Assembly: GCA_964640655.1 (NCBI GenBank)
Contig: CAZXFT010000028.1
Location: forward strand, 1-32,849
Direction of reading: 5' to 3'
Source: BJGO01 sp964640655
Lineage (GTDB): Bacteria > Bacteroidota > Bacteroidia > Chitinophagales > UBA10324
DNA: 32,849 bases
Shown: positions 25,458-32,849 of the stretch, piece by piece
Layout: each line of letters starts with the position of its first letter
How positions within the stretch are numbered: the stretch's first letter is position 1
Made by a program: the position numbers and the translations under genes
Notes under the pieces: generated by a model
Databases searched by the model: none
The model's input: the letters and a program-made list of their open reading frames with translations, nothing else
What the model was told of the DNA's origin: nothing

Positions 25458-26132
25458 ATGAAAAGAATCATTACCATTTTATTGCTCAGCATCAGCACAT
25501 ACGCCTTTGCACAAAAAGGATTGCATTTAGGTGCATCAGGAAGTTTCAATACTGTTTGGATTGTTAATCAGAATGCTTACGGTGGAGAAGAATACGATTA
25601 TACATTAAAGACTGGTGGAGGTGCTGGCATTGACGCGGGCTATAACTTTACCAATCACCTCGGAGTATTTACTGGTTTTAAATTTGCCAATCAGGGTCAG
25701 TCTTATGAAAGTTCAAAAAACACAGGACAGACTCGCGACATTTCTCTTAAGTATAACTACATACCCTTATTATTTCGATTTACCGGAGGTAGTTCTAAAG
25801 TAAAGTTCTATGCTCAGGCAGGTCCACAATTTGGATTTATCTCTGATGCGAACTATACATTCGAAGATCCCAATACAGCATCATCATTCACTTTGGGCAT
25901 TAAAGAACGTTTTACAAAAAATGATAACGGTATCAACTTCGGCTTAGGGGCTAATATTGATATCATCACTAACCTTTATATTAGTGCAGGTATGGATTTC
26001 TTTTATAGCTTCAACGATATTAATGATGAAGACTTTCATATTCCCGATAGCTCCGGCGTTTATGAAGCATCAAAAAACGCAACAGGGGGATTAAGAATAG
26101 GTGTACACTACATTCTTTTTGGTGAGAACTAG
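25458..26132 (+). CDS. Outer-membrane beta-barrel protein (porin-like family)
   Basis: 224 residues with a signal peptide ending at AFAQ (1-19). The mature chain shows the PF13568-like pattern of Bacteroidota small barrels: GLHLGASGSFN, GAGIDAGYNFTNHLGVFTGF, LKYNYIPLLFRF, VKFYAQAGPQFGFI and a late GLGANIDIITNLYISAGMDF strand pair, with polar loops between. The end (GVHYILFGEN) lacks the usual terminal Phe but still has an aromatic strand. Function unknown: structural, porin or T9SS-associated roles are possible. It has its own candidate promoter and is bounded by terminators on both sides, so it is a single-gene unit. Confidence 0.85.
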   Translation: MKRIITILLLSISTYAFAQKGLHLGASGSFNTVWIVNQNAYGGEEYDYTLKTGGGAGIDAGYNFTNHLGVFTGFKFANQGQSYESSKNTGQTRDISLKYNYIPLLFRFTGGSSKVKFYAQAGPQFGFISDANYTFEDPNTASSFTLGIKERFTKNDNGINFGLGANIDIITNLYISAGMDFFYSFNDINDEDFHIPDSSGVYEASKNATGGLRIGVHYILFGEN

Positions 26133-26151
26133 TTCGCCAGAATAAAAATAT

Positions 26152-26184
26152 AAAGAGCCGCCTCACCATGAGAGCGGCTCTTTT
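26152..26184. terminator. Bidirectional rho-independent terminator
   Basis: AAAGAGCCGC (26152-26161) pairs with GCGGCTCTTT (26174-26183) across a 12-nt loop that can pair further through CTC/GAG. It is T-rich on both strands outside the stem, and lies between the convergent barrel gene (+) and the large T9SS cargo gene (-). Confidence 0.9.
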
Positions 26185-26206
26185 GCTTTTAATAATACCG
26201 GTGTCT

Positions 26207-29200
26207 TTATTCGCTCTTTATAAAGCGTGTCTGGCTGATACTATTTCCGTTAACCAACTCAATCAGATATAAACCCGTAGGCAATTCGCTGATGTTTATT
26301 CCCGATTGATTGTATGATTTTGTAATAATTAAACGTCCTTCGATGTTATAGATATTGATAGTGGCCAAATCACTAATCGATGTGCTGTTGATGAAAATTG
26401 TATTAACAGCAGGATTTGGATAAAGAGTGAAGTTTGAAGCGCAATTGAAGTTAACAAACTTGATAGAACTGAATTCATATTTGCCATCAAAGTCAACCTG
26501 ACGTAAACGATAGTAATTATTACCACAACTTGCATTTGTGTGAAGGAAAGCATACTCATTGGCAAACTGTGAAGTTCCTGCACCTTTGACAGTACCAATT
26601 AAATTAAAGTCTATTCCATTTAAGCTGTGTAATACTTCGAAGTAATCATTGTTTAATTCAGAGGCAGTTGACCAGGTGATAGTTGTTGAATTATTATCAT
26701 TGGCAACAACATCAAATGAAGTTAATTGAACAGGAAGAGGTACAGCGCCAAAACCAATACCGAAGTCAGAGAAACTCGTTAATCCAGTGCGTACACCTTT
26801 AGCAGCTCCTCCACTTAATCCTTGATTTGCTGCATTATGGTAACCATTTACACCTGAACTGTTGGTACCTAACCATGGAGATGATGAATTGGATCGTTTA
26901 ATAACGCATAATTGTGTAGCTCCACCACTAAAGTTGCTATACCCGCGGCCATTTAAAGTTACTTCGTAATTTACAGCTGTTATTGCATTAGGACTAATAG
27001 TCCAGTATCCACTGTTTAACATATTTGAAATACCGGTACCATTAACTTTACAAGTTGTTGGATTAGGCATTGTAACAGGTAAGCCGCTTGTGAATGATGC
27101 TATAAGGTTACTAATACCACTTGAGGAATTCAATTTTACAGTTGCCAATTGATAATTGTTATCACCAATAGGGAAATCGTAAGTACCTGTTGACGCAACA
27201 TTACGACGAAGCCTTCCTTGTACATATGAATTCACATTGTGAAGCACTACAGCATTTGCTGCGTTATTGTTGGTTACATGAACTTCATTTACTCCGGTTA
27301 TAATAACTCCCTGATTTAATCTAAGAGCATTGGTAACTATGATATTATTGTTCAGTGTTACAGATGTTGGATTGTTGATTTCCATCTGATAGAAAGTCTC
27401 GGCACCGGTAATGGTTTGATTTGAAGTACCATTAAATGTAACACGTCCTGTTCCTTCTGTAAAGCCTGATTGATTGTATGTGGTCCAGTTCCCACGAACA
27501 ACAATATTGTTATTGTTGGTAATAAAGATTGAATTATAGTTAGTGTTCATGATGGTAACATTACCCTTAATTGTTAATGTTTGTCCGCCTGAAGTTGGAT
27601 ATATCTGAACTTCTGGTACAGTAGCAACAGATATTGCTTGTAATGTGATATTATTTAATTGAGCAACGGTTATTCCATTCTGAGCCACGTTACAAATGTT
27701 TGAGTAGCCACTTGTAGTTGTATCGAAGTTGAATAAAATTGTACCTGTAATATTGAAGTTTGAACTGGTTGATGTACTGCTTCCGAATCTTATAGCGCCA
27801 CCAACAGTCAAAGTATTTAGATTGTCGCTAAACAAAGATGATCCGGTATAATCCAGAATCATATCGTCTTTAACATACAATGAACTATTAGAATTATTAA
27901 AAGATAATGAACCGGAAGATTTTGCAGAAGTAAATAAAAAACAGTTAAATATTTGTCCATTTCCATTGAATACTTGTGTGGTGTTACTATTACATAATAT
28001 GGTTAGATATTCGCGGCAATTGGTAGCGTTCATTGTACCACCATTCTCCAAGGTAAAATTACCTCCTAGGTTTAGATCACGTGAACTCGTACCTACATTA
28101 TATATCGCAGCATCAACGGTTAAGTTTCCATTAACTGTTAAGTCTCCGTTTTGTGTTTTATTATTAGCTCCTCCTGAGTATTTTAAATCGGCGTAATCAA
28201 TTCCTGATTCAACGGTTTGTGCTGATGTTCCTGAATAATGAACCAATGAATTTGTTTCACACGTATAGGTATTATTTGATGTACTAAAGTCATAAAATCC
28301 TCTGCCATAAATATTTAGGATACCTCCATTTTTAATTGTCGTAACATGACCTGAGCCAGAGCTATTATCTGCATCAATTGAGTCAACATTTATCACACCA
28401 CCATCTTCTATAGTAATTTTATTTGATGTGGAAGCGCCACCTGATCCGTTTTGACAAGTCATATAAAGGATGCCGTTGATATTGAGTGTACCGGCTACTG
28501 TAATACTACCGCGACGGTTACCACCCGCTCCGCCGTTAGTACCGTCAATAGAAACATTACCGAAGTTTGCTGGTGTTGAAACTGTCGCTCCAGAATTTAT
28601 AGTCACATTAAAATAAGTATTACCTTGATTATTATATAGCAGAGTTTTTGCACTTCCTATTGAATATAACTGAATATCTGTACTTATAGTCAGATTTGAT
28701 GTTGTATTATTATTTTCATCTTTTCTAATTCTTGACACTATTGTTACACCATCACCTCCGATGAACACATTTGCTCCTTCTATATTTAGGGCAATACCAT
28801 CATTTGTGCCACCATTTCCAATGATACCATCATTGTTAATTTGAGTGTAAATATTTAAATAACGTAAAGTAGAAGTACTGTTAACATAAAGCTTAGCACC
28901 GTTTTCTACGATGAGGGTTGCCATTTGGTAATTACCACCGGGTCCATTAACGGTTACAGTGTGTCCGTTTCTGATTGTAACAGATGCAGTCTGCTGATTT
29001 GGAAACTGACCTGCATTTGGAGTAACCCAGTTAGCACCGTTGAATCTTTGCCAGGTGTTGATATTAGTCCAGTCACCGTTTTGAATTGATCTAAAGTCAC
29101 CAGCTACGTTTGCAGGTGTGGCATTTACCTGTATTCCTGAACTCCAGTAATTACCACTTCTTGCGAAGGCTTTTACTTTATAATTAGTTCCATTAATCAA

Positions 29201-30988
29201 TCCATAAATTGTAAATGATGTACCTGTACTCTTATAAACTACAAATTCATTAGCCGGCATGTTTACATTGGATACATCAGTTCCAAAAAATGCATCAGCG
29301 TCATATAGTGAGCCATCGCCAGTTGGAATAGCTGTGACATTTGAGGTTGCAACAGCTACAAACATGATTTCATCATAACAATAACCTGGATTAGTCCACG
29401 ATACATTAATAATACCGTTAGCTCCTGTAGCAGATAATCCGCTTACATTTGCAACACCGGAGATACCTGTAATTATAGGTGATACGGTGCTATATATTGA
29501 TCCTGTATATGCGTAGGCTCTGAAATAATATACAGAACCGCTTGTCAATCCATTAATGGTAACTGTATTACCTGTGCCGTTATATACGCATTTATCAGTT
29601 CCATAAGTTGTTGCAGCGGAGAAATCAGAATTTGCGTTAAATGAGGCACCATTATTTCCGGTTGGATTGTAGCTTGGAGCAACTGTTCTGGCAAATACTA
29701 AGATACCATCGTATCCTGATGAAGGCACATCCCAGTTTATAACAATACTACCATCTGAATTACATACATTTTGAAAAGAAGTTACGCTTGCAGGTGTTGT
29801 GCTTGCATTTGCTGTAACCGCGCCACTATTATAATATTTTTCATTACTGTTTGAACAGTTGAATTCTACTATTCTGAAATGATAGGTATAACCAGCTTGT
29901 AACGATGTAATCGTTGCTGAGCTACCACTACCATTATACACAACATATTCACCAGTTGATATTTGAGTTCCGCTTCCAAATGCAGTATTACCTGTGTAAG
30001 ATGAATTATTAGCCGGTATTGCCGATACAGGATTATCACGACGGGCAATAATCAGCCTGTTTGAACCATCTCCGTTTGTCCATGAAAGATTGATGCTAGA
30101 TGCGCCACCTGAGTTTGCGGTAAAGCTGCTACTTCCGGTAGTAGGTTCAGCACAAGAGGCGCTTATGTTTGATGGAATTGAGTTATAAACAGTTATATCA
30201 TCAACAAAGATGTTGGCAGCATTAGCAGTACTGTTTTTACCTATATATGTTATGGAATTCACATTGGTTGAGTTGCCTATACCACCTTTTACTAAGTCGT
30301 TTCCAACTAATACACCATCAATCCAAAGGTCATATCGGTTGGCTGCAACTGAATTGGCACCATTTCCATAATTATAGTTTATTGTACTTGCGCCGTTATT
30401 ACCCATAATTTCAACCTTATATAAATTACCCTGGCTAATATTAACAGAAGCTAAGGCTGTCCAGGTTGTATTATTCAGGTAATTGAATGTTATGGCTCCA
30501 CTATTACCAAACGTAAAGCGAAGACCTGTATGCACCTGTCCTGTAGGCATGTCACCATTAGAACTATATCCGGCACCAGCACCTTGATAAAAAGCCCATT
30601 CACCATTTGTGGCAGTATTGCCACCGGTGCTGTTACCTAATACCATCCAGAATGTAGTGTAATAGGAGGTTGAATTTGTGTACGACAACACCGGTGTAAA
30701 CTTATTTACATTGGCATTGCTCGATGCGCTGGCGCGTACCTCGGTACCTGATCCAAGAGCAATTAAACCGGGATTAACAAGATTAATGGCACCCCCACCG
30801 TTGTTAATTGCTACAAATGTAGTTCCGCTACCGGTTGGATTTGGAAGAAATGATGTACTTGTACTGTTAGCAGTGATGAAACTGCCCGTTCCGGTACCGA
30901 AAGATTGAACCGATGTTTGCGCAAAAGAAATATTGCCAATCAAGCAAAGCAGCGCGATAGTTACTGAAGTTTGTTTTAAGGTGAACAT
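26207..30988 (-). CDS. Giant secreted protein: fibronectin-like and beta-helix-like regions, T9SS sorting domain
   Basis: 1593 residues from the ATG at 30988 (MFTLKQTSV); a GTG seven codons upstream lies beyond the predicted transcript start and is less likely. Signal peptide ends at SFAQ. Order: a concanavalin/LamG-like region (about 25-280, WIDGVLVG, IFVDDITVYN); three fibronectin type III-like units (about 285-625, each with SWTNG, NWDVPS or SWTNPG cores and Y-F-R strands); a long low-complexity beta region rich in Asn, Gly, Ser and Thr (about 635-1330), starting with GDWTNINTWQ and IRNGHTVTVNG and suggesting a right-handed beta helix; a LTSFDVVANDNNSTTITW segment (about 1415-1510); and a T9SS type A domain (about 1516-1593, LYPNPAVNT, IYNIEGRLI, LPTGLYLIEL). 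Probably an adhesin or surface matrix protein; no enzyme motif is seen. Confidence 0.9.
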   Translation of the reverse strand: MFTLKQTSVTIALLCLIGNISFAQTSVQSFGTGTGSFITANSTSTSFLPNPTGSGTTFVAINNGGGAINLVNPGLIALGSGTEVRASASSNANVNKFTPVLSYTNSTSYYTTFWMVLGNSTGGNTATNGEWAFYQGAGAGYSSNGDMPTGQVHTGLRFTFGNSGAITFNYLNNTTWTALASVNISQGNLYKVEIMGNNGASTINYNYGNGANSVAANRYDLWIDGVLVGNDLVKGGIGNSTNVNSITYIGKNSTANAANIFVDDITVYNSIPSNISASCAEPTTGSSSFTANSGGASSINLSWTNGDGSNRLIIARRDNPVSAIPANNSSYTGNTAFGSGTQISTGEYVVYNGSGSSATITSLQAGYTYHFRIVEFNCSNSNEKYYNSGAVTANASTTPASVTSFQNVCNSDGSIVINWDVPSSGYDGILVFARTVAPSYNPTGNNGASFNANSDFSAATTYGTDKCVYNGTGNTVTINGLTSGSVYYFRAYAYTGSIYSTVSPIITGISGVANVSGLSATGANGIINVSWTNPGYCYDEIMFVAVATSNVTAIPTGDGSLYDADAFFGTDVSNVNMPANEFVVYKSTGTSFTIYGLINGTNYKVKAFARSGNYWSSGIQVNATPANVAGDFRSIQNGDWTNINTWQRFNGANWVTPNAGQFPNQQTASVTIRNGHTVTVNGPGGNYQMATLIVENGAKLYVNSTSTLRYLNIYTQINNDGIIGNGGTNDGIALNIEGANVFIGGDGVTIVSRIRKDENNNTTSNLTISTDIQLYSIGSAKTLLYNNQGNTYFNVTINSGATVSTPANFGNVSIDGTNGGAGGNRRGSITVAGTLNINGILYMTCQNGSGGASTSNKITIEDGGVINVDSIDADNSSGSGHVTTIKNGGILNIYGRGFYDFSTSNNTYTCETNSLVHYSGTSAQTVESGIDYADLKYSGGANNKTQNGDLTVNGNLTVDAAIYNVGTSSRDLNLGGNFTLENGGTMNATNCREYLTILCNSNTTQVFNGNGQIFNCFLFTSAKSSGSLSFNNSNSSLYVKDDMILDYTGSSLFSDNLNTLTVGGAIRFGSSTSTSSNFNITGTILFNFDTTTSGYSNICNVAQNGITVAQLNNITLQAISVATVPEVQIYPTSGGQTLTIKGNVTIMNTNYNSIFITNNNNIVVRGNWTTYNQSGFTEGTGRVTFNGTSNQTITGAETFYQMEINNPTSVTLNNNIIVTNALRLNQGVIITGVNEVHVTNNNAANAVVLHNVNSYVQGRLRRNVASTGTYDFPIGDNNYQLATVKLNSSSGISNLIASFTSGLPVTMPNPTTCKVNGTGISNMLNSGYWTISPNAITAVNYEVTLNGRGYSNFSGGATQLCVIKRSNSSSPWLGTNSSGVNGYHNAANQGLSGGAAKGVRTGLTSFSDFGIGFGAVPLPVQLTSFDVVANDNNSTTITWSTASELNNDYFEVLHSLNGIDFNLIGTVKGAGTSQFANEYAFLHTNASCGNNYYRLRQVDFDGKYEFSSIKFVNFNCASNFTLYPNPAVNTIFINSTSISDLATINIYNIEGRLIITKSYNQSGINISELPTGLYLIELVNGNSISQTRFIKSE

Positions 30989-31011
30989 AAGTTTGATTAT
31001 TAAAAGCACGA

Positions 31012-31019
31012 CAAACTTA
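31012..31019 (-). promoter_or_regulatory. -7 promoter element for the giant T9SS cargo gene
   Basis: The minus strand reads TAAGTTTG, a perfect TAnnTTTG. The implied transcript start is about 17 bp before the ATG at 30988 and downstream of the alternative GTG, which supports the ATG start. No clear TTTG is found at the -33 position. Confidence 0.45.
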
Positions 31020-31077
31020 TGTTAGCACTATACCGATGCTTCTATTTACTCGGTAAGTGGTTGAAAAAAACTGATGA

Positions 31078-31095
31078 ACGCAAGATATCCTGCGT
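31078..31095. repeat. 18-bp near-perfect palindrome downstream of ilvE
   Basis: ACGCAaGATATCcTGCGT is symmetrical except for one mismatched pair. On the minus strand it begins 6 bp after the ilvE gene and is followed, after seven bases, by seven T, so it could be a weak ilvE terminator. It could equally be an operator for the giant cargo gene, whose -7 element is about 60 bp further on. Confidence 0.4.
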
Positions 31096-31101
31096 CAAAC
31101 A

Positions 31102-32181
31102 CTAATTGTAAATGGTAGAACCTACCGGTATCACCCACTGATGGGTATCCAATACTTGTCCGGTTTTAATTGAATCCAAGGTGTTTTTCAGCTTTTTGCA
31201 CCAAATCCGTTCTTCAACCGGAGAAAGCACATGATCCTGACCTTTGTAATGAATTAACGAAATCGGTACAACAGAAGCAGCGGTGCCTACTCCAAAACAA
31301 TCATTAAGTCTGGAGCCTTTGTTGGCTTCTATTACTTCATCAATTGAAATTTTACGCTCTTCAACAGATAATCCTTCAGCCTTTGCTAATTGGATAATGG
31401 AATCTCTGGTTACGCCATTTAAAATAGTGCCCTGACTGAGCGAAGGAGTTATTAATATGTTATCTATCATGAAAAAGATATTCATAGAGCCAATTTCTTC
31501 AGCATACTTATGCTCAAAACCGTCTAACCATAATACCTGATCATATCCATTTTTAATGGCTTCACGAAGTGGAAGCATCGATGAGCCATAGTTGCCAGCA
31601 GCTTTGGAATAACCAACACCACCCGGAAAGGCACGAACGTATTTTTCAAAGGTCATCACCTTCACAGGTTTACTGTAATACGGTTGAGCAGGGGATGTAA
31701 TTATAATAAATGAAAAGCGCTCTGTGGGCCTGATACCGATAAATTCATCGGTTGCCATCATAAAAGGTCTTATATATAATGAGTAGCCCTCACCCGTCGG
31801 AATCCAGCTTTTATCAAGGTTGATTAGTTCGTGAATGGCATTCATAAATAACTCTTCGGGCAACTCGGGCATTCCCATTCTTCTCGCTGAATTGTTTAAG
31901 CGCTCAAAATTCTTATCCGGTCTAAAAAGTAATGCTTCGTTGTGCTTTCCTTTATAAGCCTTCATCCCTTCAAAAATCAACTGGCCATAGTGCAATGAAT
32001 TTGTTGCAGGGTTTAACGAGAGGTTTTGAAAAGGTAATATTCTTGCATCACGCCATTCAGTATCGTAATAGTCGGCAATAAACATATGATCGGCATAGTT
32101 CTTACCAAAAACAATATCGTCTTTATCTATGCTGCCGGCTCTTGACTCTATTACTTTATCTATACGAATGGGATATTTCAT
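31102..32181 (-). CDS. ilvE: Branched-chain amino-acid aminotransferase (class IV PLP, type II)
   Basis: 359 residues, typical of the longer eukaryote-like BCAT type II found in Bacteroidota. It interconverts leucine, isoleucine and valine with their 2-oxo acids, using glutamate/2-oxoglutarate. PLP-binding Lys193 lies in GYSKAAGNYG. Other family blocks: SLHYGQLIFEGMKAYKG (62-78), LFRPDKNFERLNNSARRM (85-102), YIRPFMMATD (136-145), and the cofactor-binding AEEIGSMNIFF region (about 227-237), then GTILNGVTRDSI. Start ATG at 32181 with a perfect -7 element 24-31 bp upstream. No other ilv or leu genes are nearby, so it appears to be a lone unit. Confidence 0.93.
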   Translation of the reverse strand: MKYPIRIDKVIESRAGSIDKDDIVFGKNYADHMFIADYYDTEWRDARILPFQNLSLNPATNSLHYGQLIFEGMKAYKGKHNEALLFRPDKNFERLNNSARRMGMPELPEELFMNAIHELINLDKSWIPTGEGYSLYIRPFMMATDEFIGIRPTERFSFIIITSPAQPYYSKPVKVMTFEKYVRAFPGGVGYSKAAGNYGSSMLPLREAIKNGYDQVLWLDGFEHKYAEEIGSMNIFFMIDNILITPSLSQGTILNGVTRDSIIQLAKAEGLSVEERKISIDEVIEANKGSRLNDCFGVGTAASVVPISLIHYKGQDHVLSPVEERIWCKKLKNTLDSIKTGQVLDTHQWVIPVGSTIYN

Positions 32182-32204
32182 TTTCTCTTACTGTTGTGGA
32201 GCAA

Positions 32205-32212
32205 CAAATCTA
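32205..32212 (-). promoter_or_regulatory. -7 promoter element for ilvE
   Basis: The minus strand reads TAGATTTG, a perfect TAnnTTTG element, 24-31 bp before the ilvE ATG, implying a leader of about 17 nt. No good -33 TTTG is present. A short GTTG/CAAC inverted repeat lies in the implied leader region. Confidence 0.45.
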
Positions 32213-32256
32213 TTTATTTAATTTTATCCGCATTGTAACACATTATCTTCCTTTAA

Positions 32257-32730
32257 ATGGATTCAAACAGTCACTTCCCGAATACATTATTCGATAACGA
32301 AAAAGTTATTGCTATTACGGTGGTGGATGAACTTGATGATTTGAATGCATTGTATGCATATCAACCCGAAATAGTGATTGTTTCCTTAAATGATCATAAA
32401 CCGGAAAATAGCTTACAGGTTCAGCAAAAAACAATGGAGCGATTAAGGGACAGTTTGGAAAAGAATGGTAAAAAAGCCGGGATTATTTATTGCTCAACAA
32501 ATTGTTTCATACAACAGAGTCTTGAACATATTAACTCTATCCGGACCATTGTTTTTCTTGGAGTAAAACCTTTTAATGTTGAGGTTCTGCCTTTAAAGTT
32601 CTATTCCCGGATAAATTGGCAAGACAAAATAATTATTGTAGGTAATACTATTTACCAAATGGAAATCGATGCCGGTAGCGCTAATCCTCAGGGCTTTAAA
32701 CGAAAACTTTGGGAGGCATTGATTTCTTGA
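32257..32730 (+). CDS. Unrecognised cytoplasmic protein upstream of rdgB
   Basis: 157 residues with no signal peptide or membrane helix. I do not recognise the family. Hydrophobic strands alternate with helices: IAITVVDEL, PEIVIVSL, KKAGIIYCSTNCF, RTIVFLGVKPF and DKIIIVGNTIY, suggesting a small Rossmann-like alpha/beta fold. Two cysteines fall close together (CSTNC, about 99-103). It ends KRKLWEALIS. The gene is 2 bp before rdgB's ATG and likely co-transcribed, and diverges from ilvE with a 75-bp gap. A link to nucleotide metabolism is possible by context only. Confidence 0.75.
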   Translation: MDSNSHFPNTLFDNEKVIAITVVDELDDLNALYAYQPEIVIVSLNDHKPENSLQVQQKTMERLRDSLEKNGKKAGIIYCSTNCFIQQSLEHINSIRTIVFLGVKPFNVEVLPLKFYSRINWQDKIIIVGNTIYQMEIDAGSANPQGFKRKLWEALIS

Positions 32731-32732
32731 CT

Positions 32733-32849
32733 ATGTCTGAGGAATTAATATTTGCATCTCAAAACAATCATAAACGCGACGAACTCAATCGCGTATTAAA
32801 ACCCGATTACAAACTAATAACCTTAAAAGATTTAGGTTACACATCTGAA
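32733..32849 (+). CDS. rdgB: Start of XTP/dITP diphosphatase (HAM1/RdgB family), cut by window edge
   Basis: The first 39 codons are present. They read ELIFASQNNHKRDELNRVL then ITLKDLGYTSE, matching the Ham1 N-terminus (LVFATNN-HK-EE pattern, followed by the LKDLG segment). The Asn-Asn-His-Lys substrate/metal loop is intact. The family hydrolyses dITP, XTP and ITP to the monophosphate, keeping damaged purines out of DNA and RNA. It starts 2 bp after the previous stop. The remainder, about 150 residues, lies beyond the window. Confidence 0.88.
   Translation, partial: MSEELIFASQNNHKRDELNRVLKPDYKLITLKDLGYTSE

Noticed and set aside
26740..30100. Repetitive-looking AT-rich sequence suspected of being a repeat array or CRISPR
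   Set aside because: No fixed-length direct repeats with spacers are seen; the pattern comes from Asn/Thr/Gly-rich coding sequence of the giant cargo gene.

Overview
The window is a typical low-GC chromosome segment of a member of the Bacteroidota, most likely a Chitinophagales- or Sphingobacteriales-like environmental lineage. Evidence for this: three complete secreted proteins with type IX secretion system (T9SS) C-terminal sorting domains, a GWxTD-family protein, a WbqC-family protein, a long divergent PurM, a PorE-like TPR/PD40/OmpA lipoprotein, few Shine-Dalgarno sequences, and -7 elements of the Bacteroidota type (TAnnTTTG). No tRNA, rRNA, CRISPR array, insertion sequence or phage gene was seen.

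Layout. 1-2105 (-): a secreted subtilisin-like protease that runs off the left edge, ending there in 30-residue GCTD repeats. 2178-4268 (+): a membrane-anchored Fe-S oxidoreductase of the HdrD/CCG type, followed by a bidirectional terminator. 4466-10929 (-): a possible five-gene run consisting of a GWxTD protein, a family 2 glycosyltransferase, a PorE-like lipoprotein, purM and a small outer-membrane beta-barrel. 11011-11574 (+): WbqC-like protein. 11588-13289 (-): a histidine kinase and OmpR-type response regulator pair, with a Pho-box-like direct repeat upstream. 13378-17724 (-): pyrE followed in the same frame by a very large NtrY-like sensor kinase. 17734-18387 (+): Nudix hydrolase, starting only 9 bp from pyrE. 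18388-22954 (-): a translationally coupled trio of a SAM methyltransferase and two M16-fold proteins that have both lost the zinc motif. 23028-26132 (+): two T9SS cargo proteins and a beta-barrel protein. 26207-30988 (-): a 1593-residue T9SS cargo protein with fibronectin-like and beta-helix-like regions. 31102-32181 (-): ilvE. 32257-32849 (+): an unrecognised protein and the start of rdgB.

Themes. Much of the window builds or decorates the cell envelope: T9SS cargo, beta-barrels, a peptidoglycan-anchoring lipoprotein, a glycosyltransferase and sensor kinases. Housekeeping nucleotide and amino-acid genes (purM, pyrE, nudix, rdgB, ilvE) are scattered among these. I found no clearly new defence or mobile system. 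The most unusual items are the paired catalytically degenerate M16 proteins coupled to a methyltransferase, the orphan multi-membrane-span NtrY-like kinase, and the tandem TGTCAT repeat before the two-component operon.

Several CDS starts were corrected to internal ATG codons, because the longest open frames began at TTG or GTG or ran into neighbours. For three genes a GTG or TTG start is forced by an upstream in-frame stop.
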